A DNA stretch of 64,000 bases, from assembly GCF_947489565.1 (NCBI RefSeq), contig NZ_CANLEA010000001.1, positions 549,962 to 613,961 on the forward strand, read 5' to 3'. Origin of the DNA: an uncultured Kordia sp. GTDB lineage: Bacteria; Bacteroidota; Bacteroidia; Flavobacteriales; Flavobacteriaceae. Of the stretch, positions 1 through 9,840 are shown piece after piece; position 1 is the stretch's first letter; the number at the start of each line of letters is the position of its first letter. The translations under genes were made by a program, and so were the position numbers. The notes under the pieces are model-generated. The model was not told where the DNA came from. It searched no databases and saw only the letters and a list, made by a program, of their open reading frames with translations.

Positions 1-219
1 TTAGTCTTTCCAAACTTAGATTCAGCAAACATTACCTACAAACTCATGAAGGAGTTAAACAAAGCTGATTCTATTGGGCCAATCATGTTAGGAATGCGAA
101 AACCAGTGCACATTTTACAGCTTGGTGCAAGCGTTGATGAAATGATTAATATGGCAGCAGTAGCTGTGGTAGATGCGCAGGAAAAAGAAAAGTGGGAACA
201 ACGAAAAGGAGAATTATAA
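1..219 (+). CDS. maeB: NADP-dependent malic enzyme, C-terminal fragment (partial)
   Basis: The open frame enters from the window edge and ends with TAA at 217-219, leaving the last 72 residues. The end matches the phosphate acetyltransferase-like C-terminal domain of large bacterial malic enzymes: it holds a substrate-loop-like stretch SIGPIMLGMRKPVHILQLG followed by a helical tail with VDEMINMAAVAVVDAQ. In that family the N-terminal domains convert malate to pyruvate with NADP, and the C-terminal domain is thought to be regulatory. The catalytic part is outside the window, so the call rests only on this domain; a stand-alone phosphotransacetylase is the alternative. Confidence 0.8.
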   Translation, partial: LVFPNLDSANITYKLMKELNKADSIGPIMLGMRKPVHILQLGASVDEMINMAAVAVVDAQEKEKWEQRKGEL

Positions 220-284
220 TAAACAACTATACAAGATTAGTATATTAAAGGAGCGAATGGTTAAATTAATGTGAATAAATTTAT

Positions 285-292
285 TACATTTG
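285..292 (+). promoter_or_regulatory. Possible -7 element (TACATTTG) for ruvA-sprA
   Basis: TACATTTG fits the Bacteroidota -7 consensus TAnnTTTG and lies 23 bases before the ruvA ATG. No TTG is seen at the expected -33 distance, so this is a half-match only. Confidence 0.4.
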
Positions 293-315
293 GGACTTTA
301 ACTAGTAAATAATAG

Positions 316-897
316 ATGATTACTCATATACAAGGGAAGCTCGTAGAGAAAAATCCAACAGATGTAGTGATAGAATGTAATGGAGTCGGATACTTTATCA
401 ATATCTCGCTAACTACCTATACGCAACTTCCAAATCAAGAAAACATAAAACTGTACACGCATCTTCATGTTCGTGAAGACGCACATACACTTTATGGATT
501 CTTTCAAAAAGCTGAGCGTGCTATATTTCGTTTGCTAATTTCAGTTTCTGGAATAGGAACAAGTACGGCGCGTACAATGTTATCTTCTTTGTCTTCCCAG
601 CAAATATGTGAAGCAATTGGCTCTGGAGATGTAGCAACTGTTCAAAGTGTAAAAGGAATTGGAGCGAAGACTGCACAGCGCGTAATCATCGAATTAAAGG
701 ATAAAATCTTAAAATTATACGATCTTGACGAAGTTTCGATGTCTCAAAGCAATACAAACAAAGAAGAAACGTTATCTGCTTTGGAAGTATTAGGTTACAC
801 AAGAAAGCAATCTGAAAAAGTACTCGATAAAATAATTAAAGAAATGCCAAACGGAAGTGTAGAGGAATTGATCAAAATGGCATTAAAAAACTTATAA
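316..897 (+). CDS. ruvA: Holliday junction branch migration protein RuvA
   Basis: RuvA forms the tetrameric platform that holds a Holliday junction while the RuvB motor drives branch migration. The 193-residue length is normal. Residues 1-62 form the OB-fold domain (MITHIQGKLVEKNPTDVVIE). Two helix-hairpin-helix motifs follow, with cores VSGIGTSTA (about 78-86) and VKGIGAKTAQRVI (about 113-125). The C-terminal domain (about 145-193), which binds RuvB, carries TLSALEVLGYTRKQSEKVL. The ATG is well placed. The sprA start lies only 5 bases after the stop, so the two are probably co-transcribed. Confidence 0.95.
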   Translation: MITHIQGKLVEKNPTDVVIECNGVGYFINISLTTYTQLPNQENIKLYTHLHVREDAHTLYGFFQKAERAIFRLLISVSGIGTSTARTMLSSLSSQQICEAIGSGDVATVQSVKGIGAKTAQRVIIELKDKILKLYDLDEVSMSQSNTNKEETLSALEVLGYTRKQSEKVLDKIIKEMPNGSVEELIKMALKNL

Positions 898-902
898 TTA
901 CT

Positions 903-3900
903 TTGGAAAACATTACCAACCTAATAACAAAACACACCAGGAATACGCTTGTCGTATTTGCTTTGTTATTTAGCACCATACTAGCGGCGCAAGAACCGAC
1001 AACGCAGCCGCAAGACTCAACAAAAACGGGTTATGCTATTGGAAAAATAAAACTAAAAAATCCAACGAGCATTGTCTCAAAATATACCTATGATCCAAAA
1101 ATAGATAGATATATCTACACGGAAACGGTAAGTAATTATGACATCCGATACCCATTAATCTTAACACCAAAACAATATCGTGAGCTATTACTTAAAGAAA
1201 GCATGAAAGGCTACTTTAAGGAAAAAATTGACGCGATTTCAGGAAAAAAAGATGGTTCGGAAGATGCACAGAAAAACTTACTGCCTAAATTTTATATCAA
1301 CTCAAGCTTCTTTGAAAGTATTTTTGGTGGAAATACAATTGAAGTAATTCCGCAAGGTTCGGTAGCCATTGACCTTGGAGTGCGTTTCCAAAAAAATGAC
1401 AATCCAGCTTTATCGCCGAGAAACCGAAGCAACTTAAGTTTTGATTTTGATCAAAGAATTAGTTTAAGTTTACTAGGAAAAGTTGGGGAACGACTAAAAA
1501 TTAATGCAAACTACGATACAGAATCTACATTTGACTTCCAAAATCAGATCAAATTAGAATACACACCAACAGAAGATGATATCTTACAAAAAATTGAAGT
1601 TGGTAACGTAAGTATGCCATTAAACAGTTCACTGATCACAGGAGCACAAAGTTTATTTGGTGTAAAAACAGAATTACAATTTGGAAAAACACGTATCACA
1701 GGAGTTTTCTCTGAACAACGTTCACAAACCAGATCTATTACAGCACAAGGTGGTGGAACTATAGAAGAATTCGCATTATTTGCTTTAGACTATGATGAAG
1801 ATCGTCACTTCTTCTTATCACAATACTTTAGAGATCGATATAATATTGCACAAGCAAACTATCCGTTTCCAAACACACCAGTAGAAATTACACGTGTGGA
1901 AGTATGGGTAACAAACAGGTCTGCACAAACTCAAAATGTACGTAATATTGTAGGTTTACAAGATTTAGGGGAATCCAATCCAGATAAGATGAGGACAACC
2001 CAAGCAATTATATTCAATGGTGCTGCTCTTGATGCATTTCCAGACAATGAAAATAACAGGTACAACCCTGAAGCTATTGGTTCTGCGAATTCAGTTTTAC
2101 TAGAGTCAATTCGTGATATTGCTACTATTCAACAAGGATTTGGAGCAGTTTCTACGAATGTGCAGCAAGGCTTTGATTATGTATACTTGGAAAATGCAAG
2201 AAAACTGAATGAGAATGAATATAAAATTGACACAAAATTAGGATACATCTCTTTAAATCAGCGTTTAAGTAATGATGAGGTGTTGGCTGTGGCATTTCAG
2301 TATACCGCAAACGGACAAGTATATCAAGTTGGTGAATTTGCTAATGGAGGAATTGATGCAACGCAAGTAACCGATACAGATGCAAATGGTAATGCAACTC
2401 AAATTCAAAATCAAAACTTAGTTGTAAAACTTCTAAAAAGTGCCATTACGGAAGTTGAAGATCCAATTTGGGACTTAATGATGAAAAACATCTACTCAAC
2501 AGATGCATACCAATTAAGTCCAGAAGATTTCAGATTAAATATCTTATACACCGATCCTTCTCCTGTAAACTATATTACAGCCGCGGAAGGTGGACCTGCA
2601 TTACCTGCAGATGTGGCAGATGAAATATTACTAAGAGTATTCAATTTAGACCGATTAGATATCTATCAAAATCCACAAGCAGGTGGAGATGGTTTCTTTG
2701 ATTATTTACCCGGAATTACAGTCGATCAAGAGTTTGGACGCATTATATTTACCACGGTTGAACCATTTGGAGAATACTTATTCGAAAAATTAAGAAATGC
2801 AGCTTCGGAAGATTATAATGATCCCAACGACTACAACGCCAACCAATCACGCTATGTATACAGAGCCATGTATAAAGAGACGAAAGCAGGTGCGTTAGAT
2901 GATGCTGAGTTGAATAAATTCCAATTAAAAGGACGTTACAAATCACAAGGTGGCGACGGAATTCCACTTGGAGCTTTCAATGTGCCAAGAGGTTCGGTAG
3001 TAGTAACTGCTGGTGGACGTGTATTACAAGAAGGAATCGATTATACCGTAAACTATCAATTAGGACGTGTACAAATTTTAGATGAAGCCTTAAAAGCATC
3101 AAACACACCAATCAATGTTTCTGTTGAAAACAACTCACTCTTTGGTCAGCAAAACAAACGATTCACAGGAATTAATGTTGAGCATCAATTCAGTAAAGAT
3201 TTCTTAATTGGAGCTACCTTCTTAAACTTAAATGAACGACCAATAACGCAAAAGGCAAATTATGGTGCAGAGCCTGTAAATAACTCTATTTTCGGATTTA
3301 ACGGAAACTATTCTACAGAAGTGCCATTCTTGACACGATTGGTGAATAAATTACCAAACATAGATACAGATGTTCCTTCAAATGTATCTGTTCGTGGAGA
3401 ATTTGCATATTTATTACCAGGAAGTCCAAAAAATGCAGATTTCCAAGGAGAAGCTACAGCATATGTGGACGATTTTGAAGGTGCACAATCGACCATAGAT
3501 ATCAAATCTCCATTAGGATGGTTCTTAGCCAGTACACCTGGAACACCAGGAAATACATTAGGTGATAACTTAGGTGGTGAATTTGGAAACGATCAATTAG
3601 AATATGGATACAACAGAGCAAGATTAGCTTGGTATACCATTGATCCTATATTTTACGGAAACCAAGCGCCAGGCGGAATATCTCCTACAGATGTATCTAC
3701 AAGTGAAACACGTAGGATTTTTGTAAACGAAATATTCCCGCAAACAGATATTGCTCGTGGACAAACTACGGTACAAACTACATTAGATTTAGCGTATTAT
3801 CCAAACGAAAGAGGACCATATAATAACAATCCAAGTTTTGCTGGGCAACCAGAACAAAACAATTGGGCAGGAATTATGCGTCCTGTAACAACGACAAACT

Positions 3901-6900
3901 TTGAGCAAGCAAACGTAGAATACATCCAATTTTGGGTGTTAGATCCATATTATTCTGAAGGTAATAACTCAAGTACAGGTGGAGAACTTGTTTTGAATAT
4001 TGGTAATATTTCTGAAGATGTTTTGAAAGATGGACGTAAGCAATATGAAAACGGACTTCCGGAAGCAGATGCTGTCAATCCTTTAGTAACTCAAACAGCT
4101 TGGGGACAAGTACCGCAAACACAATCTTTAGTATATGCATTTGATTCAGATGATGCTAACAGACAAGTACAAGATATTGGACTCGATGGTTTAAATGATA
4201 CGGAAGAAGCTGCAAAATATACAAACTATGCAGGTGAAGCCGATCCAGCAGCAGATAACTATCAATACTTCTTAAATGCAAGTGGAGATGTTTTAGAACG
4301 TTACAAAAACTATAATGGAACACAAGGAAACTCACCAATTACGGTAACAGATACCAATAGAGGTTCAACGACAGTACCAGATGTAGAAGATATCAACCGA
4401 GATCAAACGATGAACACGATTGATAACTATTTTCAGTTTAGAGTTCCTATCAGACCAAACTTAGATGAAGCTACAGAAACGTATATTACAGATGTGCGTT
4501 TGGTAGATGGTATTGAAACACCAGATCCAGGAGTAACAACAACTGCGCGTTGGATTCAGTTCAAAATTCCAATTACAGATTTCTACAAGCAAGATGTTGA
4601 CGACCGAATTTCTTTAGATGATTTAAGAGCCATTCGTTTTATTCGTATGTATATGACAGGATTTAACGAACGTACAGTATTGCGTTTTGGAACACTTGAT
4701 TTAATTCGTGGAGACTGGAGGCGTTACAACTTATCATTACAAGATAATGGCGATGATCCACAAGATGGAGCTGACGCAAACACACAATTTGATGTAAACA
4801 TTGTAAACATCGAAGAAAACTCAAACAAACAACCAATTGGATACGTAATTCCACCAGGAGTAGTACGTGAACAATTGAACAATAACAATACGGTAATTCG
4901 TCAAAATGAGCAATCACTCGGAATGGTTTTATGTGATTTAGAAGCCGGAGATTCGCGTGGTGTATTCAAGAATATTGACATTGATTTACGACAATACAAA
5001 AACTTAAAAATGTTTGTGCATGCTGAAACACTAGCAGGACAAACACAGCAGCTTGCGGATGAACAAGCCGTAGCATTTTTACGATTTGGTAATGACTTTA
5101 CACAGAATTACTATCAAGTAGAAATTCCATTAAATGTAACATTGCCAGATGAATCTTCTCCAGAAGATGTTTGGAGAAATGAATTTGACATACCGTTAGC
5201 ATTGTTAACGCGAATAAAAGCGCAAAATTTCACGAACACGAATAGTGCTAATGAAGTGAAATATTATGATGAGAATGCTCAAGAAATTTTAAACCAATTT
5301 GAACCGTATGGAACGGACGAACGTATGCGTATTGCCATTATTGGTAATCCGACAATCGGTCGAGTACGTTCACTAATGGTAGGTGTAAAAAACGCGACAG
5401 CTACAGGCTTAGATGCAACAGATACGCCTGTTGGTGGAATTCCAATTTGTGGTGAATTCTGGTTCAACGAATTGCGTTTAGCAGAATTAGAAAATCGTGG
5501 AGGTTGGGCAGCAGTTGGTTCGTTAGATGCAAACCTTGCAGACTTTGCTACAGTATCAGCAACAGGAAGAATTAGTACAGTTGGTTTTGGAAACATTGAG
5601 CAATCGCCAAACGATCGAAGCAGAGAAGAGGTAAAGCAATATGATGTTGTTACCAATATGAGTTTAGGACAATTATTACCTAAAAAATGGGGAATTAAAA
5701 TTCCATTCAATTATAGTGTTGGTGAAGAAATTATCACGCCAGAATTTGATCCATTCTATCAAGATATTAGATTGGACGATGCCATTGACGTTGAAACAAC
5801 TGACGAAGGAAAAGAAAGGGTTCGAAACCGAGCGATCAACTATACCAAGCGAAAAAGTATAAACTTTATTGGGGTTCGAAAAGAAAGAGGGCAAGATCAA
5901 AAAGCGCGTTTCTATGATGTGGAAAATCTTACGCTTTCATATTCTTATAACGAAACCAAACATCACGATTTTGAAATTCAATCATTACGTGATGAAAATG
6001 TACGTGCAGGATTAGATTATAACTTTAACTTTCAACCAAAATCCATTGAGCCTTTCAAAAAGAATGATTCTTTATTTACAGGAAGATATTGGAAATGGTT
6101 AAAAGATTTTAACTTCAATCCATTGCCAACGAGTATTTCATTAAACTCAAATATTACTAGAAGTTTTAACGATCAAATATACAGAGATCCAACGTTGGGA
6201 GAAGATAGTCAATTGCCTCGTTTGCAACAGCGTAACTTCTTATTTGATTGGTCGTATGCAATCAACTATAATTTGACAAACTCATTGCGATTTAATTTCA
6301 CTGCTGCAAATAATAATATTGTCAATAATTATTTTGACGAAAGTGGAGAGGTGAATCCAGATTTGGGTATATGGGACGGATTCTGGGATATTGGTGATCC
6401 AAACACGCATACACAATCGTTACAGTTAACCTATGATTTACCGCTGAATAAAATTCCAACGTTTAGCTTCTTATCAGCTTCCTATAGTTATACAGGAGAT
6501 TTTAACTGGCAACGTGGTTCGGATGTATTACAAGAAGTTTCAGGAGAACGTTTAAACACCATTCAAAATGCAAACACGCATAACTTGAATGCTACGTTAG
6601 ACATGACAAAATTCTATAAATACATAGGTTTTGTGAGAAAACGTAAAGGAAACCGAAAAACAAATCTAAAAACTAGAAATGCGCGTTCGCCAGGAGTTCC
6701 AGGCGATAAAGCAGCAGATCAGAACAGCAAAACGTCTAAAAATGCGAGTGTTGGAACAAAAGTATTTAACACAATAGTAGATATTGTAGGAAGTGTAAAG
6801 CGTATCAATATTAGCTATTCAGAAAATAATGGTAAAGTATTGCCAGGATATACACCTTCTATTGGGTTTATAGGAACATTAAAACCATCTCTCGGATTTG

Positions 6901-8123
6901 TATTCGGTAGTCAAGCTGATGTTCGATATGAAGCAGCGCGACAAGGATATTTAACTGAATTTACAGGATTCAACCAACAATTCACGCAAGTGCACAACAA
7001 AAACTTGGACATTACGGCGATGGTTGAGCCAATGAGAGATTTAAAAATAGATGTAGTAGCCAATCGTAACTTCTCAGAAAACTTCTCAGAGCAGTTCAAT
7101 GTTCAAAATGGTGAATACATTTCTTTATCACCAAATGGAGCTGGAAATACCTTTGGAAACTTCGGAATCTCTACCTTATTAATAAAAACAGCATTTAAGC
7201 AGAGTGATGAAAATCAATCGGCAACATTTGAAGAATTTGAAAATAACCGAGAAATCATAGCAAGACGTTTAGCCGTTGCAAATGGGCAACCATTAACAGA
7301 TACAGATGGCGATGGTTTCCCTGATGGATTCGGAAAAACAAATCAAGCCGTATTATTACCAGCGTTCTTAGCAGCGTATTCAGGAAAAGATGCAAACGAC
7401 ATCAAGCTTGGAGCTTTTAGAGATGTGCCAATTCCAAACTGGACAATAAAGTATACAGGATTGATGCGATTAAAATGGTTTAAAAAGCGTTTCAAACGTT
7501 TCTCATTAACACATGGATATCGTTCAAGTTATACCATCAATTCGTTTAGAAACAACTTAGATTATGATGCGGCAAATCCATTTGGAACAACGAATGTAGA
7601 TCAAGGAGGAAACTTCCACAATCAAAACATATTCTCTAACATTAACTTAGTAGAGCAGTTCAATCCATTACTAAGAATTGATATGGAAATGAAAAACTCT
7701 GTTAAAATATTAGCAGAAGTAAAGCGTGATCGTGCATTATCGTTAAGTTTTGATAACAATCTGCTTACGGAGGTTTCTGGAAATGAATACATCGTAGGAT
7801 TAGGATATCGTTTCAAAGATGTGCGTATTGATACACGTATTGCAGGAAAGAAAACAACCTTAAAAGGAGACTTAAACTTAAAAGCTGACTTATCATTACG
7901 AGATAATATTACCATCATAAGAAGCCTTGATTTATTTAACAATCAAGTAACAGCAGGACAAACACTTTGGTCGCTTAAATTCACAGCAGATTATGCGCTA
8001 AGTAGAAATTTAACGGCACTGTTTTATTATGATCATACATTCTCTGAATTTGCAGTATCTACAGCATTTCCACAAACAACCATTCGATCAGGAATTACAC
8101 TTCGATACAATTTTGGAAATTAA
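903..8123 (+). CDS. sprA: SprA, type IX secretion outer-membrane translocon / gliding motility protein
   Basis: SprA (Sov in Porphyromonas) is the giant outer-membrane beta-barrel through which type IX substrates pass, and it is needed for gliding. The product is 2406 residues, close to the known family size. It has a signal peptide (about 1-29, ending LFSTILAAQ), many alternating amphipathic strands, and a C-terminal strand ending in aromatic residues (SGITLRYNFGN). It uses a TTG start at 903, five bases after ruvA; there is no usable ATG before the signal peptide, and the next in-frame Met is about 100 codons in. The order ruvA-sprA-gcvH-vanZ-tonB-remB is, as I recall it, also found in Flavobacterium. 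Confidence 0.96.
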   Translation: MENITNLITKHTRNTLVVFALLFSTILAAQEPTTQPQDSTKTGYAIGKIKLKNPTSIVSKYTYDPKIDRYIYTETVSNYDIRYPLILTPKQYRELLLKESMKGYFKEKIDAISGKKDGSEDAQKNLLPKFYINSSFFESIFGGNTIEVIPQGSVAIDLGVRFQKNDNPALSPRNRSNLSFDFDQRISLSLLGKVGERLKINANYDTESTFDFQNQIKLEYTPTEDDILQKIEVGNVSMPLNSSLITGAQSLFGVKTELQFGKTRITGVFSEQRSQTRSITAQGGGTIEEFALFALDYDEDRHFFLSQYFRDRYNIAQANYPFPNTPVEITRVEVWVTNRSAQTQNVRNIVGLQDLGESNPDKMRTTQAIIFNGAALDAFPDNENNRYNPEAIGSANSVLLESIRDIATIQQGFGAVSTNVQQGFDYVYLENARKLNENEYKIDTKLGYISLNQRLSNDEVLAVAFQYTANGQVYQVGEFANGGIDATQVTDTDANGNATQIQNQNLVVKLLKSAITEVEDPIWDLMMKNIYSTDAYQLSPEDFRLNILYTDPSPVNYITAAEGGPALPADVADEILLRVFNLDRLDIYQNPQAGGDGFFDYLPGITVDQEFGRIIFTTVEPFGEYLFEKLRNAASEDYNDPNDYNANQSRYVYRAMYKETKAGALDDAELNKFQLKGRYKSQGGDGIPLGAFNVPRGSVVVTAGGRVLQEGIDYTVNYQLGRVQILDEALKASNTPINVSVENNSLFGQQNKRFTGINVEHQFSKDFLIGATFLNLNERPITQKANYGAEPVNNSIFGFNGNYSTEVPFLTRLVNKLPNIDTDVPSNVSVRGEFAYLLPGSPKNADFQGEATAYVDDFEGAQSTIDIKSPLGWFLASTPGTPGNTLGDNLGGEFGNDQLEYGYNRARLAWYTIDPIFYGNQAPGGISPTDVSTSETRRIFVNEIFPQTDIARGQTTVQTTLDLAYYPNERGPYNNNPSFAGQPEQNNWAGIMRPVTTTNFEQANVEYIQFWVLDPYYSEGNNSSTGGELVLNIGNISEDVLKDGRKQYENGLPEADAVNPLVTQTAWGQVPQTQSLVYAFDSDDANRQVQDIGLDGLNDTEEAAKYTNYAGEADPAADNYQYFLNASGDVLERYKNYNGTQGNSPITVTDTNRGSTTVPDVEDINRDQTMNTIDNYFQFRVPIRPNLDEATETYITDVRLVDGIETPDPGVTTTARWIQFKIPITDFYKQDVDDRISLDDLRAIRFIRMYMTGFNERTVLRFGTLDLIRGDWRRYNLSLQDNGDDPQDGADANTQFDVNIVNIEENSNKQPIGYVIPPGVVREQLNNNNTVIRQNEQSLGMVLCDLEAGDSRGVFKNIDIDLRQYKNLKMFVHAETLAGQTQQLADEQAVAFLRFGNDFTQNYYQVEIPLNVTLPDESSPEDVWRNEFDIPLALLTRIKAQNFTNTNSANEVKYYDENAQEILNQFEPYGTDERMRIAIIGNPTIGRVRSLMVGVKNATATGLDATDTPVGGIPICGEFWFNELRLAELENRGGWAAVGSLDANLADFATVSATGRISTVGFGNIEQSPNDRSREEVKQYDVVTNMSLGQLLPKKWGIKIPFNYSVGEEIITPEFDPFYQDIRLDDAIDVETTDEGKERVRNRAINYTKRKSINFIGVRKERGQDQKARFYDVENLTLSYSYNETKHHDFEIQSLRDENVRAGLDYNFNFQPKSIEPFKKNDSLFTGRYWKWLKDFNFNPLPTSISLNSNITRSFNDQIYRDPTLGEDSQLPRLQQRNFLFDWSYAINYNLTNSLRFNFTAANNNIVNNYFDESGEVNPDLGIWDGFWDIGDPNTHTQSLQLTYDLPLNKIPTFSFLSASYSYTGDFNWQRGSDVLQEVSGERLNTIQNANTHNLNATLDMTKFYKYIGFVRKRKGNRKTNLKTRNARSPGVPGDKAADQNSKTSKNASVGTKVFNTIVDIVGSVKRINISYSENNGKVLPGYTPSIGFIGTLKPSLGFVFGSQADVRYEAARQGYLTEFTGFNQQFTQVHNKNLDITAMVEPMRDLKIDVVANRNFSENFSEQFNVQNGEYISLSPNGAGNTFGNFGISTLLIKTAFKQSDENQSATFEEFENNREIIARRLAVANGQPLTDTDGDGFPDGFGKTNQAVLLPAFLAAYSGKDANDIKLGAFRDVPIPNWTIKYTGLMRLKWFKKRFKRFSLTHGYRSSYTINSFRNNLDYDAANPFGTTNVDQGGNFHNQNIFSNINLVEQFNPLLRIDMEMKNSVKILAEVKRDRALSLSFDNNLLTEVSGNEYIVGLGYRFKDVRIDTRIAGKKTTLKGDLNLKADLSLRDNITIIRSLDLFNNQVTAGQTLWSLKFTADYALSRNLTALFYYDHTFSEFAVSTAFPQTTIRSGITLRYNFGN

Positions 8124-8135
8124 CAATAACAGAGG

Positions 8136-8166
8136 TTGAAAACTTAAAGAGAAAAAAGTACATTTG
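8136..8166 (+). promoter_or_regulatory. Bacteroidota-type promoter before gcvH
   Basis: TTG at 8136-8138, a 20-base spacer, and TACATTTG at 8159-8166 fit TTG-N19/20-TAnnTTTG. It starts 13 bases after the sprA stop and 30 bases before the gcvH ATG, so gcvH can be expressed without sprA. Confidence 0.7.
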
Positions 8167-8195
8167 CTCAAAATAACACTAAAATAGCACACAAA

Positions 8196-8576
8196 ATGAA
8201 CATACCAGCAGATTTAAAATATACAAAAGACCACGAGTGGATTAAAATTGAAGGGGAAATTGCCATTGTTGGAATTACTGACTTTGCACAAGGAGAACTA
8301 GGTGATATTGTATATGTTGATGTTGATACTTTAGATGAAGAAGTAGAGAAAGATGAAGTTTTTGGTACCGTAGAAGCTGTAAAAACAGTATCTGACTTAT
8401 TCATGCCGCTTACTGGAGAAGTAATAGAACTTAATGAGAAGTTAGAAGACGATCCAGAATTAGTAAACAAAGATCCTTATGGAGAAGGTTGGATGATTAA
8501 AATTGCCATCAAAGACGCTTCTCAAATTGAGGATTTACTTGATATAGAAGGTTACAAAGAAGTTGTAGGTGCTTAA
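8196..8576 (+). CDS. gcvH: Glycine cleavage system H protein
   Basis: GcvH is the small lipoyl-carrier of the glycine cleavage system, shuttling the aminomethyl group between the P, T and L proteins. It is 126 residues, the usual length. The lipoylated lysine is K63 in VFGTVEAVKTVSDLF, the family signature. The N-terminal MNIPADLKYTKDHEWIKIEG is also typical. No other gcv genes are nearby; the link here is with sprA and the VanZ-like gene, whose GTG start overlaps the gcvH end by 8 bases, suggesting translational coupling. Confidence 0.96.
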   Translation: MNIPADLKYTKDHEWIKIEGEIAIVGITDFAQGELGDIVYVDVDTLDEEVEKDEVFGTVEAVKTVSDLFMPLTGEVIELNEKLEDDPELVNKDPYGEGWMIKIAIKDASQIEDLLDIEGYKEVVGA

Positions 8577-8961
8577 ATATATCTTTTCTGTTGGCGCTAT
8601 TGCTTGGACAATTGCAATTACAATTTTAAGTCTAATAACGCTAAAAGGCCCGCAGGTATTACATTTTTCTTATGCTGATAAACTCATGCATGGAATCATA
8701 TATTTCCTGTTTACTATCGCTTGGTTTTTAGCTTTTTCTAGAGGAATCACCAATGATAAACTGCAAAAAAATGCACTGCTTATAAGCGCTCTTTTTGCTT
8801 TTGTGTATGGGATCATCATAGAAATTATGCAAGAAACATTGGTTGAAAACAGACAAGGAGATTGGCAAGATGCACTTGCAAACACAACAGGCATAATATT
8901 TGCAATATTCATCATAAAATGGTTTATTGCGAAAAATAGAAAGTTAAAAACGCAGAATTAA
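8569..8961 (+). CDS. VanZ-like family membrane protein
   Basis: A 130-residue integral membrane protein with four predicted helices (about 5-22, 37-52, 65-83, 101-121). The loop SYADKLMHGIIYFLFTIAWF and the segment IIIEIMQETLVENRQGDWQDALANTTG are typical of VanZ-like proteins, where acidic and aromatic residues sit between helices. The family is named after a teicoplanin-resistance protein, but the role of most members is unknown. The start is GTG at 8569, the first possible codon after an in-frame TAG at 8566, and it overlaps gcvH by 8 bases. Confidence 0.85.
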   Translation: MLKYIFSVGAIAWTIAITILSLITLKGPQVLHFSYADKLMHGIIYFLFTIAWFLAFSRGITNDKLQKNALLISALFAFVYGIIIEIMQETLVENRQGDWQDALANTTGIIFAIFIIKWFIAKNRKLKTQN

Positions 8962-9015
8962 TTGTTATTTCTGCTAATAAATAATTAAATTAGCAACCAT
9001 TAAAACTCTATTATT

Positions 9016-9732
9016 ATGGAAGCAAAGAAGAATCCAGATGTTGACTTAAGAAAAAATAGTCTATTTTATCTAGCCTTAGGTTTAGCATTAGTGACATTCC
9101 TTATCTGGCAAGGTATGGAGTGGACAGCTTACGATGAAGTCGTAAAAGAAGAAACAGTTGACCTAATTGAAAGTGATGAAGAAGAAATGATCATCACGGA
9201 ACAATTAACACAACCACCGCCACCGCCACCGCCACCAGCTCCAGAGATTATTGAAGTTGTTGAAGATGAAGAGGAAGTGGAAGAAACAGTAATCGAATCT
9301 ACAGAAACAACAGAAGACGAAGTAATCGAAGAAGTTGAAGACGTAGAAGTGGTAGAAGAAGAAGAAGTTATTGAAGATGTACCATTCTCAGTAATTGAAG
9401 ATGCTCCTATCTTTCCTGGTTGTGAAAAATTTACAAGTAAGGCAAAAAGAAAAAAATGTATGTCTGAAAAAGTGCAAAAGCACGTTAATAAAAAATTCAA
9501 CACAGAATTAGCATCTGACCTAGATTTAGAAGGTGTGCAAAAAATCTTTGTTGTATTTAAAATTGACAGACAAGGAAACATTACAGATGTACGTTCAAGA
9601 GCGCCGCATCCAAGATTAGCAAAAGAAGCTGAGAAAGTAATTAAGAGCCTTCCAAAAATGAAGCCTGGTAAGCAAAGAGGTAAGCCAGTAGGTGTAAATT
9701 ACACGTTACCAATCGTTTTCAAAGTACAATAA
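9016..9732 (+). CDS. TonB family energy-transducing protein (copy 1)
   Basis: TonB proteins carry proton-motive energy from ExbBD in the inner membrane to outer-membrane receptors. This 238-residue protein has a short cytoplasmic N-terminus, one membrane helix (about 15-33), an eight-proline run near 67-74, a highly acidic Glu/Val linker (about 77-125), and a C-terminal domain (about 130-238). That domain opens with APIFPGCEK and KKCMSEK and ends in YTLPIVFKV. The PxFxxCE...C pair may form a disulfide. Two downstream genes carry the same domain. No exbB or exbD is in the window. Confidence 0.92.
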   Translation: MEAKKNPDVDLRKNSLFYLALGLALVTFLIWQGMEWTAYDEVVKEETVDLIESDEEEMIITEQLTQPPPPPPPPAPEIIEVVEDEEEVEETVIESTETTEDEVIEEVEDVEVVEEEEVIEDVPFSVIEDAPIFPGCEKFTSKAKRKKCMSEKVQKHVNKKFNTELASDLDLEGVQKIFVVFKIDRQGNITDVRSRAPHPRLAKEAEKVIKSLPKMKPGKQRGKPVGVNYTLPIVFKVQ

Positions 9733-9760
9733 GTTAAGAAAACATTAAAAGATATAGAAA

Positions 9761-9787
9761 GCCCGAGCAAAATGCTCGGGCTTTTTC
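9761..9787 (+). terminator. Rho-independent terminator after tonB copy 1
   Basis: Perfect 9-bp stem GCCCGAGCA / TGCTCGGGC (9761-9769 and 9773-9781), 3-base loop, then a T-rich run. It lies 28 bases after the stop codon. Confidence 0.9.
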
Positions 9788-9840
9788 TTTTTGGTACGTT
9801 TCTTGATGTTAACACAACATTAACATTAAAACCGATTAAT

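Noticed and set aside
9129..9581. 150-residue Ser-rich minus-strand frame across TonB copy 1
   Set aside because: Antisense of the Glu/Val-rich linker and poly-Pro run; low complexity and no start signals.
9772..9840. Upstream extension of TonB copy 2 to ATG 9772
   Set aside because: This ATG sits inside the terminator stem of copy 1, and the shared leader motif lies before ATG 9841.
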